A stretch of DNA of 64,000 bases. Source: Methanobacteriota archaeon. Its GTDB lineage: Archaea; Halobacteriota; Methanosarcinia; Methanotrichales; Methanotrichaceae. Where the stretch lies: contig JAKPCO010000112.1 of assembly GCA_029553285.1 (NCBI GenBank), forward strand, positions 1-64,000, read 5' to 3'. The notes under the pieces were generated by a model. It had not been told where the DNA came from and searched no databases. It saw only the letters and a program-made list of their open reading frames with translations. Shown here piece after piece: positions 1 to 10,109 of the stretch (position 1 is its first letter; the number at the start of each line of letters is the position of its first letter). The position numbers and the translations under genes are program-made.

Positions 1-451
1 CAATAAGAGATGTCCGCTGTACACCCTCTGTGAAAGACGTACTGCCAGGTACATGCATCCCTCTGCCAGTTACACTTTCACTGATTGCGACTCGTGATAA
101 GGACGCTCTGGACAAATCGGCCCGTAAAGCCTTTCACTCTCGAAGCTATCGAGAATCCATGCATTCAACATCTACGCATACTGGTTCCAATTCGGGTGTG
201 GAACATTAACTCTCCATTTTCAACACCTCTTCCATCCAGGCCATCGGAGTTCCAGCAAGTATGCAAAAGCTTGCTGAAACATTCAACAGCCTGCACTTTC
301 AATCATCCACGCTGCCACTACGCAGCGACAACTGCGAGGTTCGCCCCGCAGCAGGACAGACGTCAGCATTACATTTGGTGTTCCCATATATAAAGTTTTT
401 GATATGCTTTCTTACGGTTTGCATACTTTTCAGTATTCTAGTACTGAAACT
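1..451. other. No supported gene; accessory non-coding DNA
   Basis: Short open frames occur here on the plus strand, but none has a convincing Shine-Dalgarno sequence, recognisable motif or Methanothrix-like codon use. The stretch around 380-480 is AT-rich. Together with the AbrB-like gene and the tRNA fragment that follow, it looks like the edge of an integrated or decayed accessory segment (inference). Confidence 0.4.
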
Positions 452-628
452 CTATCTGCTATTTGTTTTGATTGGTATTGGTTTTATCGTCAAACAGTCT
501 TCATTCGGATCGTAGACAATTCGCAGCTTCTTCACACCACGCGCACCCCAGCACTGTGCAATCGCATGTGGTAGAACCACTCTGTAACTATACAAATTTT
601 TGTTTAAACTCCTAACATATTTCAGCAT
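452..628 (-). CDS. Small AbrB/SpoVT-like protein (58 aa)
   Basis: The start is the ATG at 628, because a strong Shine-Dalgarno sequence (GGAGGTCG) lies 5-6 bases upstream; the longer open frame to 820 has no such signal. The 58-residue product begins MLKYVRSLNKNLYSYRVVLP and continues with WGARGVKKLRIVYD and LTIKPI. The pattern VVLP-x-WG-x-RIVYD-x-LTI is that of the swapped-hairpin AbrB/MazE/SpoVT fold, which binds DNA as a dimer and is often an antitoxin or chromatin-type regulator. No partner toxin frame is visible downstream on the minus strand within the window. An AT-rich TATA-like stretch (about 700-712, minus strand) could be its promoter. The family call rests on pattern only. Confidence 0.55.
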   Translation of the reverse strand: MLKYVRSLNKNLYSYRVVLPHAIAQCWGARGVKKLRIVYDPNEDCLTIKPIPIKTNSR

Positions 629-1095
629 TTTTCGACCTCCAACTCTCGATGAGAACCAGCATACTGTACCGTGCCGCAGTGCATGCCACATTCTCATCAC
701 TATATTATGATACGTAAAATGTAAGATATAGTGATTGGAATCCGAACATGCGACTATGGAGATTCGCGGTGCGGACCAGCTGATGCGCGGAGCGACAGGG
801 TACCCACGCATCCAACACATCCGCTATACTTTACTTTCACTATAACAAATTATTTTCCATTATCCACAAAATATATTCTACAATCACTTAAAATGGGAAA
901 ATTACGTTGGATGTGTGGGTAGACCCACATGCCGCGTTACCGCTCAGCCTGCAGCTCCCATGTACCTCCAGTAAGAAATCGCACCGGTTCGCGAACGGCG
1001 GGTGACAGGATTCTGCATAAGGTGTCGGGAAATTATTTATATTCGGATGGGCCAAAATAAGCTGGAAGCAGCGGTGAAAATGGTCAAAAATCGAC
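629..1095. other. Non-coding stretch with a small inverted repeat
   Basis: No gene is supported. A short hairpin-forming repeat (GTGGGT, then ACCCAC) lies at about 913-930. The open frames crossing here run over the tRNA fragment and look spurious. The region upstream of the tRNA fragment contains no 5' half of tRNA-Leu. Confidence 0.4.
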
Positions 1096-1131
1096 GTGCT
1101 GCGAAGAAATCGAAGATTTCTGATGCAGCAC
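1096..1131 (+). other. Strong hairpin directly upstream of the tRNA fragment
   Basis: GTGCTGC (1096-1102) pairs perfectly with GCAGCAC (1125-1131). Inside it AGAAATC (1105-1111) pairs with GATTTCT (1115-1121) around a GAA loop, with a small 2/3-base internal loop between the stems. That is 14 base pairs in 36 bases. It overlaps the first bases of the tRNA-like sequence, so it could be an integration scar, a terminator-like fold or part of a processing site. Confidence 0.6.
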
Positions 1132-1199
1132 GGGTCAAAGGCGCAGGATTGAGGGTCCTGTCACGTAGGTGTTCGCGGGTTCGACTCCCGTCCCCCGCA
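1125..1199 (+). pseudogene. tRNA-Leu(GAG) 3' fragment, possible attachment site
   Basis: From the D-loop onwards this is a clean class II leucine tRNA. The D-loop is GGGTCAAAGGC. The anticodon stem CAGGA/TCCTG surrounds loop TTGAGGG, giving anticodon GAG at 1151-1153. It has a long variable arm (CAC-GTAG-GTG), a T arm with TTCGACT, and the acceptor strand CCCCCGC plus discriminator A at 1199. The required 5' acceptor strand GCGGGGG and the 5' D-stem are not upstream; a hairpin is there instead. The simplest reading is the 3' half left when an element integrated into, or recombined at, a tRNA-Leu gene. A displaced or intron-split 5' half is the alternative. Confidence 0.65.
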
Positions 1200-1227
1200 T
1201 ACCTGCATATCGATTTTTGATTTATAA

Positions 1228-1252
1228 ATCCCAGAGAATTTATATCTGGGAT
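1228..1252 (+). terminator. Hairpin downstream of the tRNA fragment
   Basis: ATCCCAGA (1228-1235) pairs perfectly with TCTGGGAT (1245-1252) around a 9-base AT-rich loop. A TATA-like TTTATAAAT immediately precedes it. It may be a terminator or the start of another accessory segment. Confidence 0.35.
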
Positions 1253-1415
1253 GCAGGATTCTCTTTCACCGCATCGATCACCTTCTCGTTGTTCTGCGGA
1301 ATCTCGTATCGAGCCGAAGACCTCGGTATATGCATGGCCGAAGCTCTGGTTGTATCCCACGTTCCGCATCAACGCTCTGTTCCGTAGTATTTTTCGCATA
1401 ATTAAATGAGGGCAT

Positions 1416-1568
1416 GCTCTTATGTGTTTGGCAACTTGTAGACTGTGTGGTGCGGCTGCTGCAAGCATTCATTCGTCTGGCATGCCTTCGACGCAGTCGA
1501 AGATAAGTCGAAACGAATGCATAGCAGGGTCAGTGCCTTTTTGGGCAAGTCATCAGAGGATAAGAGCG
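1416..1568 (-). mobile_element. Miniature inverted-repeat element, family 1, copy 1
   Basis: The ends are GCTCTTAT and ATAAGAGCG. The same 10 bases, ATGAGGGCAT, flank it at 1406-1415 and 1569-1578, an intact target duplication. Inner parts shared with the other copies are GCAACTTG near the left end, GCAAGCATTCATTCG, GAATGCATAGCA, and GGGCAAGTCATCA near the right end. This copy carries about 35 extra bases in the middle, including a second short palindrome (TTCGAC...GTCGAA). It encodes no protein. Orientation is opposite to copies 2, 3, 5 and 7. It lies just downstream of the 492-aa secreted protein gene. Confidence 0.85.
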
Positions 1569-1622
1569 ATGAGGGCATACTATGGTGCCCTCTTCATCTC
1601 GGCAAATTTTCATCCCAGCTCT

Positions 1623-3101
1623 TCATTGGCTGAACTTGATAGCCCTGTCATACACGATCTCTGAGTAGGATGGGCCTGTCTTTGTAGCCTCCTCCAGGTA
1701 GCTCCTCCACGCAATGAAGAGCGGCTGATCCGGCTCTATGCCGTAAGCTCCAATGCCATAGGGGACCTCATAGCAGTGCGGATCACCATTGCAGTTCCTG
1801 GCCAACTTGTATACGTAGAGGTATTTTGCATTGGGGTTGTTGGGGAGATACTCTTCTGCAGTCCCATTGAACTCCTCGTCAGTGATTGCTTTGAGACCGT
1901 TGAATATATCTGCCCCGTAGATGGCAAAGTTCGAGTACGTAGCCTTCCCTGTAGCTACATGGTTGACACCATAGACAATTATGAATTCGTTAGTATCGTT
2001 GCTTAAAGTGATAGCAGGATCCCTCAAGAAATCATAGTAAAGCGATAGATCGGGGAAAGGAGGTGTTGGCGAAGAGACTGTTTGGCTTGCCGACCATAGA
2101 TAGCAGCAATCGTTATCGGGGCCCAGGGCATCTATCCCTCGCTGAATGGCATCGCTTCCTGATTGAGCTGCTATACTGGTTGGAAGCTCTGTGGCATTCA
2201 ATCCGCTGTATCTGGTCATAATCGCAATCCTCAGCTCTTCGAGATCATCGACGAGGTCAAACTCCGTCGTCCCCGTTCCACGGACTCTTAACTCCGGATA
2301 ATCATACGGATCCAGCTCCGCGCTCTCTTTTGGGGTTATGCGGAATACTTTCGCAGGAGCGTTATTGAGATAGTCCTCACCGGCTTGCGGATCTTTGTAT
2401 AGAGCGGGACGAATTAGCATGATAAACGTATCCGAGCTATCCTCTACTCCCATATTCAGCATGGAAGAGGGAAACACCTGGGTGTTAAATGTGTCGACCG
2501 AATATCCTGCTGATACAGCTGCTGCTCGGATTCGTTGATCGATGCCTCTGTCGGCCGTAGCGACTATCATAGTAGTCTGATTGAAGGGATTTCCGGCCGC
2601 CCCGCTGGGCGTCCCTTCAGTATTGATAACCAGATTGTTTACCGTATCGCCCAATGGGGCAAAGATCCATCTTGTCTCGTTTCCATATGTTCGGGAGAGC
2701 AAGTAATGATCGAAGCTGAAGTACCTGCACTCAGGTGGAGTTCTTCCCACGAAAACAATCGCTTCATCTGGGCCAAGATTCCAGAAAGCTGATGCCCCCT
2801 GAGACATTCCAAGTGCTTCGGTTATCCGAGAAAATAGCTCAGGTACATCATGGCCTGGCGCCGGTGGAACGAAGTACGTCAGATATTTTGTGCTTGGATT
2901 ATTTCCGTAAGCGGCTGGCAGCACACCCAAATCGCATAATTTTATAAGATCCAGGTATCCTATCCTGCCCTCCTGCACAGTGAATCCATCTTTCTCCAGT
3001 GCTTCCCGAAACGCATTCACGTCACCTGATGTCTCATTCTGTGCAAGGCTGGACCACATCAACACGATGAATCCAAGCACAAGCATTACAAAAACTCGCA
3101 T
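1623..3101 (-). CDS. Secreted protein of unknown function (492 aa)
   Basis: The N-terminus is a clear signal peptide (MRVFVMLVLGFIVLMWSS, then LAQ), so the protein is exported. The mature part is hydrophilic with many Asn-x-Ser/Thr sequons, and has no transmembrane helix or motif I recognise. Two phrases are partly repeated: GNNPSTKYLTYFV near residue 68 and NNPNAKYLYVYKL near residue 433. This suggests a duplicated domain, each half starting with a sequence like FTVQEGRIGYLDLIKL. The start is preceded by GAGGT nine bases upstream. The gene stands alone, bracketed by inverted copies of the family 1 miniature element (1416-1568 and 3183-3295), which suggests an accessory cell-surface gene. Confidence 0.75.
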   Translation of the reverse strand: MRVFVMLVLGFIVLMWSSLAQNETSGDVNAFREALEKDGFTVQEGRIGYLDLIKLCDLGVLPAAYGNNPSTKYLTYFVPPAPGHDVPELFSRITEALGMSQGASAFWNLGPDEAIVFVGRTPPECRYFSFDHYLLSRTYGNETRWIFAPLGDTVNNLVINTEGTPSGAAGNPFNQTTMIVATADRGIDQRIRAAAVSAGYSVDTFNTQVFPSSMLNMGVEDSSDTFIMLIRPALYKDPQAGEDYLNNAPAKVFRITPKESAELDPYDYPELRVRGTGTTEFDLVDDLEELRIAIMTRYSGLNATELPTSIAAQSGSDAIQRGIDALGPDNDCCYLWSASQTVSSPTPPFPDLSLYYDFLRDPAITLSNDTNEFIIVYGVNHVATGKATYSNFAIYGADIFNGLKAITDEEFNGTAEEYLPNNPNAKYLYVYKLARNCNGDPHCYEVPYGIGAYGIEPDQPLFIAWRSYLEEATKTGPSYSEIVYDRAIKFSQ

Positions 3102-3182
3102 TTATAAATACCTCTATATTATGTGTTTTAATCTAAACTATAAAAACTTATGTATAACGTTGAACACCCTCGCATCTGTGGT

Positions 3183-3295
3183 CGCTCTTATCCATTTGAT
3201 GACTTGCCAGAAGGAGCAGGAGTCATGCTGTGGGTTCATGGCAATGAATGCCTTCAGCGACCACATTGCTCTAAGTTGCTGCGCACATAAGAGCG
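3183..3295 (+). mobile_element. Miniature inverted-repeat element, family 1, copy 2
   Basis: It begins CGCTCTTATCC and ends CATAAGAGCG. Inner conserved blocks are TGATGACTTGCC, GAATG, CAGCGACCACATTGC and AAGTTGC. No matching target duplication is visible (TCTGTGGT left, TACACCGA right), so this copy is probably older. It lies upstream of the 1623-3101 gene, in opposite orientation to copy 1. Confidence 0.8.
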
Positions 3296-3431
3296 TACAC
3301 CGAATATCTCTCCAAAAGCCATTTCAGTATTATGATTCAGAGAGAAGGGTGTAAGATGACCACAGGAAAATCCTCAATCGTCGGGTCAACACCAGTCGCT
3401 GAAAGATGTAAAAATGAATAAAATTCCGCGC

Positions 3432-5411
3432 TCAGACTATGAGCGGGATGTTCTCGACGGACTCGGGGTTGGCGAGGGCCGAGATGTCGCCTACCGGCTT
3501 GCCCAGGGCCTTGGCCTTTATGACCCTGCGCATGATCTTTCCGGATCTTGTCTTCGGCACGTCCTTGACGAAGTAGACGATCTCCGGGTATGCGACAGGC
3601 CCGAGCGCGCTCCTGACGTGCTTCGCGATATCCTTCTTCAGCTCCTCGCTCTCCTTCACACCCTCCTTGAGGATTATGAAGGCCACGATGACCTCGCCCT
3701 TGACCTCGTCGGGCTTGCCGATGACGGCTGCCTCAGCGACCGCTGGATGTGAAACTGCAGCTGACTCGACCTCGGCGTTGCTGATCCTGTGGCCCGCGAC
3801 CTTGAGGACATCATCGATCCTGCCCTGGATCCACCAGTAGCCGTCCTTGTCCCTCGTCGCCTTATCGCCTGCCAGGTATGTGCCGGGCTTGATGTCCCAG
3901 TACATCTGCCAGTACTCCTTCATGTACCTCTCGGGGTCCCTGAAGAACGCGCGGAGCATCGACGGCCAGGGCGTCTTCTGGACGATGTTGCCGCCGTAGC
4001 CGAGTGGCACGGAGTTGCCATCCTCATCGTAGATGTCTGTGTTGAATCCGGGCAGCGGGAACGCCACAGAGCCGGGCTTCTCAGGTGTCATCGGAAGCGG
4101 AGCGATCACGTGGCATCCTGTCTCGGTCTGCCACCATGTATCGATGATCGGTGCCTGCCCTCCTCCGATGTTGTTCCTGAACCAGACGTATGCCTCGGGG
4201 TTGAGCGGCTCGCCCACGGATGCGAGAATCCTGATCGACTTGAGGTTGTACTTCTTCGGCCACTCATCGCCGGCCTTCATGAACATTCTTATGGCGGTCG
4301 GCGCTGTGTAGAAGACAGAGACGCCGTACTCCTCGATGATGGACCACCATCTGCCGATGTCCGGATAATCGGGAGCGCCCTCGTAGAGTATGCTGGTCGC
4401 GCCCAGGCAGAGCGGGCCGTAGACGACGTAGGAGTGGCCTGTGATCCAGCCGCAGTCGGCTGTGCACCAGTAGACATCCTCCTCATGGACGTCCAGAGCC
4501 CATGCGGTTGTGTATGCGGGACCGACACAGAATCCGCCATGTGCATGCTCGATGCCCTTTGGCTTTCCAGTTGTGCCTGATGTGTACAGAATGAACAGCC
4601 TGTCCTCGGGATCGAGCTCCTCTGTGTGGCACTCAGCGGGCTGATCTTTTACAAGATCGTGGTACCAGATGTCGCGCCCCTCCTTCATCGGGACATCGAG
4701 CCCAGCCCTCTTGACCACAACAACCTTCTCAACGCTCGGGGCGTTCTGGACAGCCTCATCGACGTTCGGCTTGAGCGGGAGCGGCTTGCCACGCCTGTAG
4801 AAGCCATCAGATGTCACGACGACCTTAGCCTCTGCATCCGTGACCCTGCTCTGCAGGCCTCCAGCGCTGAATCCCGAGAAGACAACACTGTGGATCGCGC
4901 CGATCTTCGCACATGCGAGCATCGTGATCGGGAGCTCGGGTATCATGGGCAGATATATGCTGACCCTGTCGCCCTTCTTGACGCCCAGACTCTTGAGACC
5001 ATTTGCCATCTTGTTGACGGCCTGGTAGAGCTGGTAGTATGTGATCGTCTTTGTGTCGCCAACAGGCTCGCCGACGAAGTAGTACGCGACCTTGTTCCTG
5101 CGCCAGGACTTCGCATGCCTGTCAACTGCATTGTGTGCGACGTTGCACTTACCTCCGAGGAACCACTTCGCATATGGCGGGTTCCACTCGAGGATCTGGG
5201 TGTACGGCTTGAACCAGTCCGCGTATGTCTGGGCCATCTCATCCCAGAAATCGAGGTAGTTCTGGGCACACCACTCGCGCATCTCCTTCTCTGTCTTGAA
5301 GCCCTTCTTCTTCATCCACTGGTAGGAGTTCGAGTACTCGATGATCCACTGGGGGGTGTTGAATATCCTGGTCTCCTCCTGCAGAACAGCAGTCTTTGCA
5401 GTCTCAGCCAT
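3432..5411 (-). CDS. acs: Acetyl-CoA synthetase, AMP-forming (copy A)
   Basis: Converts acetate, ATP and CoA to acetyl-CoA, AMP and PPi, the first step of aceticlastic methanogenesis in Methanothrix. The 659-aa length is normal. Motifs in order are the ATP-binding loop [11 protein letters not shown] (near residue 277), WWQTETG, the hinge [13 protein letters not shown], and [11 protein letters not shown], whose Lys625 is the catalytic lysine regulated by acetylation in bacterial homologues. The start is supported by GGAGGTATGTAA upstream of the ATG. It is the last of three tandem paralogues. It shares a nearly identical central block ([20 protein letters not shown]) with copy B but not with copy C. 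It has its own promoter (TATA at 5601-5610). Confidence 0.95.
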   Translation of the reverse strand: MAETAKTAVLQEETRIFNTPQWIIEYSNSYQWMKKKGFKTEKEMREWCAQNYLDFWDEMAQTYADWFKPYTQILEWNPPYAKWFLGGKCNVAHNAVDRHAKSWRRNKVAYYFVGEPVGDTKTITYYQLYQAVNKMANGLKSLGVKKGDRVSIYLPMIPELPITMLACAKIGAIHSVVFSGFSAGGLQSRVTDAEAKVVVTSDGFYRRGKPLPLKPNVDEAVQNAPSVEKVVVVKRAGLDVPMKEGRDIWYHDLVKDQPAECHTEELDPEDRLFILYTSGTTGKPKGIEHAHGGFCVGPAYTTAWALDVHEEDVYWCTADCGWITGHSYVVYGPLCLGATSILYEGAPDYPDIGRWWSIIEEYGVSVFYTAPTAIRMFMKAGDEWPKKYNLKSIRILASVGEPLNPEAYVWFRNNIGGGQAPIIDTWWQTETGCHVIAPLPMTPEKPGSVAFPLPGFNTDIYDEDGNSVPLGYGGNIVQKTPWPSMLRAFFRDPERYMKEYWQMYWDIKPGTYLAGDKATRDKDGYWWIQGRIDDVLKVAGHRISNAEVESAAVSHPAVAEAAVIGKPDEVKGEVIVAFIILKEGVKESEELKKDIAKHVRSALGPVAYPEIVYFVKDVPKTRSGKIMRRVIKAKALGKPVGDISALANPESVENIPLIV

Positions 5412-5788
5412 TTACATACCTCCATTCATCTAGATAATGTGCTTCCGTCCCACGATGCCGCTGGCATGAGCTCCACCCGAGAACTCCTCCTGAGAAGAAG
5501 CGGGTCAAGAAGTCCTCCTGCCAAACCATAACTGCCATGCCGCGATCACCTATGAGCATTGGGAGACTCCGGAAACACGATAATTCCATACGTATTCCGT
5601 ATTTATAAAGCTGTCGATATAGAAATGTCACCAAAAATTTGTAATAATTATTTTTCGTGATAAAAGTGTTAAAGATTATATGTAAATTAACGATATCGAT
5701 ATCCAGCAGAAGGGACCATGATAAGAAAACACACGAAGTCAGGCCAAAACAGAGTATCACATAAAATCAAATAAAATAGGTTGACCGC
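5412..5788 (-). promoter_or_regulatory. Promoter and leader of acs copy A
   Basis: On the minus strand a TATA box CTTTATAAAT (5601-5610) precedes a predicted start of transcription near 5578, giving a leader of about 165 bases. An 8-base palindrome ATACGTAT (5588-5595), within an imperfect wider dyad, sits between TATA box and transcription start, a good operator position. The AT-rich rest (5640-5780) separates this promoter from the end of copy B. The open frame 5404-5760 is not supported as a gene. Confidence 0.5.
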
Positions 5789-7777
5789 TCACTTGATGAG
5801 CGGTATGGCGTCCACAGCCTCCGGGTTCGCAAGCGCAGAGATGTCTCCAACTGGATTGCCCAGGGCCTTGGCCTTTATGACCCGGCGCATGATCTTTCCG
5901 GATCTTGTCTTCGGGACGTCCTTGACGAAGTAGACGATCTCCGGATATGCGACAGGCCCGAGCACGCTCCTGACGTGCTTTGCCAGTTCCTTCTTGAGAT
6001 CCTCGCTCTCCTTCACACCCTCTCTGAGTATGACGAAGGCCACGATGACCTCGCCCTTGACCTCGTCGGGCTTGCCGATGACTGCTGCCTCAGCGACCGC
6101 CGGATGTGACACGAGCGCCGACTCAACCTCAGCGTTGCTGATCCTGTGGCCCGCTACCTTCAACACATCATCAATCCTGCCCTGGATGAAGAAGTAGCCG
6201 TCCTTGTCCCTCGTCGCCTTATCGCCCGCCAGGTAGACTCCAGGCCTGATATCCCAGTACATCTGCCAATACTCCTTCATGTACCTCTCTGGATCCTTGT
6301 AGAAGGCGCGGAGCATCGACGGCCATGGCGTCGGGTTGACTATGTTGCCGCCCTGTCCTGGAGGCACTGGGTTTGCGTCCTCATCGTAGATGTCTGTGTT
6401 GAACCCGGGCAGCGGGAATGTGGGCGAGCCGGGCTTGAGCGGTGTGATCGGCAATGGAGAGACCACGAAGCATCCAGTCTCCGTCTGCCACCATGTATCC
6501 ATGATCGGGCACCTGTCGCTTCCGAAGTACTTTCTGTACCATATCCAGGCCTCGGGGTTGATCGGCTCACCGACAGAGCCGAGCAGTCTCAGGCTGGAGA
6601 GATCGTACTTCTGCGGCCACTGCTCGCCGGCCTTCATGAACATTCTTATGGCTGTTGGCGCTGTGTAGAAGACAGAGACCTTGTGCTCCTGGATTATGCT
6701 GAACCATCTCCCGAAGTCTGGATAGTCAGGGGCGCCCTCGTAGAGGATGCTCGTCGCGCCCAGACAGAGTGGGCCGTAAACGACGTAGGAGTGGCCCGTG
6801 ATCCATCCGACATCGGCTGTGCACCACCAGACATCGTCGTCCTTGAGATCGAATACCCAGTGAGTTGTTTGTGCCGGAGTCACGCAGTAGCCGCCATGGA
6901 CGTGCTCGATGCCTTTTGGCTTTCCTGTCGTGCCTGATGTGTAGAGGATGAACAGTCTATCCTCAGAGTCCATCTTCTCTGTCTCGCACTCGTCAGGCTG
7001 ATTGGCCACGAGCTCGTGATACCAGATATCACGGCCCTCCTTCATCGGGACGTCAAGCCCTGCCCTCTTGACCACGACGACCTTCTCAACGCTCGGGGCG
7101 TTCTGGACTGCCTCATCGACGTTCGGCTTGAGCGGGAGCGGCTTGCCGCGCCTGTAGAATCCATCGGTTGTGACGACAACCTTCGCCTCTGCATCGAGAA
7201 CCCTGCTCTGGAGGCCTCCAGCGCTGAATCCGGAGAATACCACGCTGTGGATCGCCCCGATCTTCGCGCATGCGAGCATCGCTATCGGAGTCTCAGGAAT
7301 CATGGGCATGTATATGCTGACCCTGTCGCCCTTCTTGACTCCCAGACTCTTCAGGCCATTTGCGAACTTGTTGACAGCCTTGTACAGATCGAGGTAGGTT
7401 ATCTTCCTCACCTGCTGATCAGTCGGCTCGGGTACGAAGATGTATGCAACCTTGTCCTTCTTTGCGCCCTTTGCATGTCTGTCCACAGCGTTGTACGCGA
7501 CGTTGCACTTCCCACCAACGAACCATCTCGCATACGGCGGCTTCCACTCGAGGATCTGCGCGTATGGCTCAAACCAGTCCGCGTAGGTCTTGGCCATCTC
7601 GTCCCAGAACTCTATGTAGTGCTGGCCGGTCCAGGCGCGCATCTCCCGCTCGCTTGTGAATCCCTTCTTCTTCATCCACTGCATGACATTTGAGTTCTCA
7701 GCAAGCTCCTTAGGGGGATGGAACACTCTTGTTTCCTCAAGAAGAACCGCAGTTGTAGCAGCTTTTTCCTCAGCCAT
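5789..7777 (-). CDS. acs: Acetyl-CoA synthetase, AMP-forming (copy B)
   Basis: Same reaction as copy A. I place the start at 7777 ([19 protein letters not shown]), not at the upstream ATG at 7879. It aligns with the other two copies, has GAGGAGTG upstream, and the longer version would begin at the predicted transcription start (TATA at 7906-7915). Length is then 662 aa. The ATP loop [18 protein letters not shown] and [11 protein letters not shown] (Lys628) are present. Compared with A and C it has a small insertion near residue 120 ([11 protein letters not shown]). Its central and C-terminal parts are very close to copy A, suggesting recent duplication or gene conversion. Confidence 0.95.
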   Translation of the reverse strand: MAEEKAATTAVLLEETRVFHPPKELAENSNVMQWMKKKGFTSEREMRAWTGQHYIEFWDEMAKTYADWFEPYAQILEWKPPYARWFVGGKCNVAYNAVDRHAKGAKKDKVAYIFVPEPTDQQVRKITYLDLYKAVNKFANGLKSLGVKKGDRVSIYMPMIPETPIAMLACAKIGAIHSVVFSGFSAGGLQSRVLDAEAKVVVTTDGFYRRGKPLPLKPNVDEAVQNAPSVEKVVVVKRAGLDVPMKEGRDIWYHELVANQPDECETEKMDSEDRLFILYTSGTTGKPKGIEHVHGGYCVTPAQTTHWVFDLKDDDVWWCTADVGWITGHSYVVYGPLCLGATSILYEGAPDYPDFGRWFSIIQEHKVSVFYTAPTAIRMFMKAGEQWPQKYDLSSLRLLGSVGEPINPEAWIWYRKYFGSDRCPIMDTWWQTETGCFVVSPLPITPLKPGSPTFPLPGFNTDIYDEDANPVPPGQGGNIVNPTPWPSMLRAFYKDPERYMKEYWQMYWDIRPGVYLAGDKATRDKDGYFFIQGRIDDVLKVAGHRISNAEVESALVSHPAVAEAAVIGKPDEVKGEVIVAFVILREGVKESEDLKKELAKHVRSVLGPVAYPEIVYFVKDVPKTRSGKIMRRVIKAKALGNPVGDISALANPEAVDAIPLIK

Positions 7778-8126
7778 TTTGTGACACTCCTCAACAGTCA
7801 TTCTGCCTCCAGCCCATCCCGATCTGTTGCGAATCTGCCCTCCCAGCAGACAAATCAGGATGTGGAGACTCAGAGGCATTATTACGATTGATAATTATCT
7901 CTTTCGTTTATAAAGTTAACGTTTGAATGAAATTAATGTTTAATAATGATATTGAAAAATCATTGAAGTAACCTCGAAGCAAACAATTCATTTTACAATA
8001 TTACATCTTGTTGGATCGTCGTCTATATCGAATAGCTCCAAAACTATATAAAATTATTTAAGAAACTCTCGGCTGCAGACAAATCCGCAGCATAGAAATT
8101 TAATAAAAATAAAAATTGCGGACGTT
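7778..8126 (-). promoter_or_regulatory. Promoter and leader of acs copy B
   Basis: The minus-strand TATA box CTTTATAAAC (7906-7915) predicts transcription start near 7880 and a leader of about 100 bases. A second AT-rich TATA-like stretch (TTTTATATAG, about 8050-8060) could be an alternative upstream promoter. The segment 7920-8126 is very AT-rich and contains no gene. Confidence 0.45.
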
Positions 8127-10109
8127 CTACACAATCTTCGGTATAGCGTCCACTGCTTCTGGATTTGCAAGTGTGGATATGTCTCCGACAGGCTGCCCCA
8201 TCGCCTTCGCCCTTATGACCCTGCGCATGATCTTTCCGGATCTTGTCTTCGGGACGTCCTTGACGAAGTATACCGCCTCAGGCATTGCAACAGGCCCGAG
8301 TGTCTCTCTGATATGCTTTGCGATGTCCTTCTTGAGCTCCTCGCTCTCCTGCACCCCCTCTCTGAGTATGGCGAATACTATTATGACCTCGCCCTTGACC
8401 GGATCCGGCTTGCCGATGACAGCTGCCTCTGCGACCTTCGGATGTGAAACTGCAGCCGACTCGACCTCCGAGTTCCCGATCCTGTGGCCTGCGACCTTGA
8501 TGACATCATCGATCCTGCCCTGTATCCAGAAGTAGCCGTCCTCATCCCTTCTGCCCTTGTCGCCTGCCAGGTACGTTCCGGCCCTGACGTTCCAATAGGT
8601 CTCCCAGTACGTCCTGAAATACCTATCGGGGTCTTTGTAGAAGTCTCTCAGCATCGATGGATACGGCTCAAGTATGACGATGTTTCCGCCCTCTCCTGGA
8701 GGCACAGGCTTTCCAGCCTCGTCCCATACATCCATGCTGTATCCCGGCAGAGCGAACGTGCAGCTTCCTGGCTTGAGCGGCATGATCGGAAGCGGAGAGC
8801 CTATGAACGTGCCGGTCTCGGTCTGCCACCAGGTGTCCATGATCTGGAGCTCATCCCTTCCGATGTTCTTCCTGTACCAGACCCAGGCCTCCGGGTTGAT
8901 CGGCTCGCCCACGGTGCCCAACAGTCGCAAACACTTCATGTTGTACTTGGCAGGCCACTGCTCACCGGCCCTCATGAACATCCTGATCGCGGTTGGCGCT
9001 GTGTAGAGCACGTTCACGCCGAACTCTTCGATTATAGACCACCATCTTCCGAAGTCCGGGTAATCAGGAGATCCCTCGTATATTATGCTGGTCGCGCCGA
9101 GCGAGAGCGGGCCGTATACGATGTAGGAATGTCCTGTGATCCATCCGATGTCTGCTGTACACCACCAGACGTCATCCTCTTTGAGATCGAAGACCCAGTG
9201 GAGAGTCTGCGGAACGCCAACACAGTATCCGCCGTGCGCGTGCTCTATGCCCTTCGGCTTTCCTGTCGTGCCTGATGTGTACAGAATGAACAGCCTATGC
9301 TCTGGGTCAAGCTGCTCGGTCTCGCACTCAGCAGGCTGATCCTTTACGAGATCATGCCACCAGATATCCCTGTCCTTGTTCCATGGGATATCCTGGCCGG
9401 TTCTCTTGTAAACGATCTGATGCTTTACTGTTGGAGCATCCTGAATCGCCTCGTCAGCCTGCTTTTTGAGCTCCACAATCTTTCCGCGCCTCCAGAATCC
9501 ATCAACGGTGATCGATATCTTCGACTCCGCATCGATAACCCTGTCAGCATACGCCTTCGAGCTGAATCCTGAGAAGACAACGCTGTGGATCGCACCGATC
9601 TTTGCGCATGCAAGCATCGCTATCGGGAGCTCAGGAATCATTGGCATGTATATGCTGACTCTATCGCCCTTCTCGACGCCCAGACTCTTCAGGCCATTTG
9701 CGAACTTGTTAACCTCTCTGTAGAGGTCACCATAGGTGAACTTCCTCACGTCGCCCAGCGGCTCACCCACACCGATGTACGCCACCTTATTTCTCCTCCA
9801 GGACTTCGCATGCCTGTCCACCGCGTTATAGGCCATGTTGACCTTGCCGCCAACGAACCACTTGGCATACGGAGGCTTCCAGTCGAGGACCTGCTTGTAG
9901 GGCTCGAACCAATCTGCATACGTCTTGGCCATCTCGTCCCAGAACTCAACATAGTTCTTTGAGCACCATTCCCGCATCTCTTTCTCTGTCTTGAAGCCCT
10001 TCTTCTTCATCCACTGCATCACATTTGAGTTCTCAACCAGCTCCTTCGGGGGATGGAACAACCTCCTCTCCTCGAGAAGGACCGCAGTTTTTGCGGTTTC
10101 CTCGGCCAT
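8127..10109 (-). CDS. acs: Acetyl-CoA synthetase, AMP-forming (copy C)
   Basis: The most divergent of the three tandem copies, 660 aa. It has [11 protein letters not shown] at residues 277-287, [20 protein letters not shown] and the acetylatable-lysine motif [11 protein letters not shown] (Lys626). From about residue 183 to 250 it differs sharply from A and B ([20 protein letters not shown], then [13 protein letters not shown]). That region is the form usual in bacterial acetyl-CoA synthetases, so A and B have probably exchanged or inherited a different block. The start has GGAGGTTTATAAAA upstream. The promoter is a TATA-like AGATTTATTAATAAT (about 10191-10205), with a leader of some 65 bases. 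Confidence 0.95.
   Translation of the reverse strand: MAEETAKTAVLLEERRLFHPPKELVENSNVMQWMKKKGFKTEKEMREWCSKNYVEFWDEMAKTYADWFEPYKQVLDWKPPYAKWFVGGKVNMAYNAVDRHAKSWRRNKVAYIGVGEPLGDVRKFTYGDLYREVNKFANGLKSLGVEKGDRVSIYMPMIPELPIAMLACAKIGAIHSVVFSGFSSKAYADRVIDAESKISITVDGFWRRGKIVELKKQADEAIQDAPTVKHQIVYKRTGQDIPWNKDRDIWWHDLVKDQPAECETEQLDPEHRLFILYTSGTTGKPKGIEHAHGGYCVGVPQTLHWVFDLKEDDVWWCTADIGWITGHSYIVYGPLSLGATSIIYEGSPDYPDFGRWWSIIEEFGVNVLYTAPTAIRMFMRAGEQWPAKYNMKCLRLLGTVGEPINPEAWVWYRKNIGRDELQIMDTWWQTETGTFIGSPLPIMPLKPGSCTFALPGYSMDVWDEAGKPVPPGEGGNIVILEPYPSMLRDFYKDPDRYFRTYWETYWNVRAGTYLAGDKGRRDEDGYFWIQGRIDDVIKVAGHRIGNSEVESAAVSHPKVAEAAVIGKPDPVKGEVIIVFAILREGVQESEELKKDIAKHIRETLGPVAMPEAVYFVKDVPKTRSGKIMRRVIRAKAMGQPVGDISTLANPEAVDAIPKIV

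Noticed and set aside
1037-1468. 143-residue open frame on the minus strand
   Set aside because: Its phrase GDGSRTREHLRDRTLNP is the familiar false protein read from the back of a tRNA-Leu sequence; it crosses the tRNA fragment and a mobile element.
5404-5760. 118-residue minus-strand frame between acs copies A and B
   Set aside because: It contains the promoter TATA box and overlaps the start of copy A; no motif or start signal.
7778-7879. 34-residue N-terminal extension of acs copy B
   Set aside because: It would begin at the predicted transcription start, does not align with the other copies, and a good Shine-Dalgarno sequence precedes the inner ATG at 7777.
3789-9275. Long plus-strand open frames opposite the acs genes (for example 263 residues at 3789, 6146 and 8484)
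   Set aside because: They recur at the same place opposite each paralogue because the acs sequences are similar; the minus-strand frames carry all enzyme motifs.
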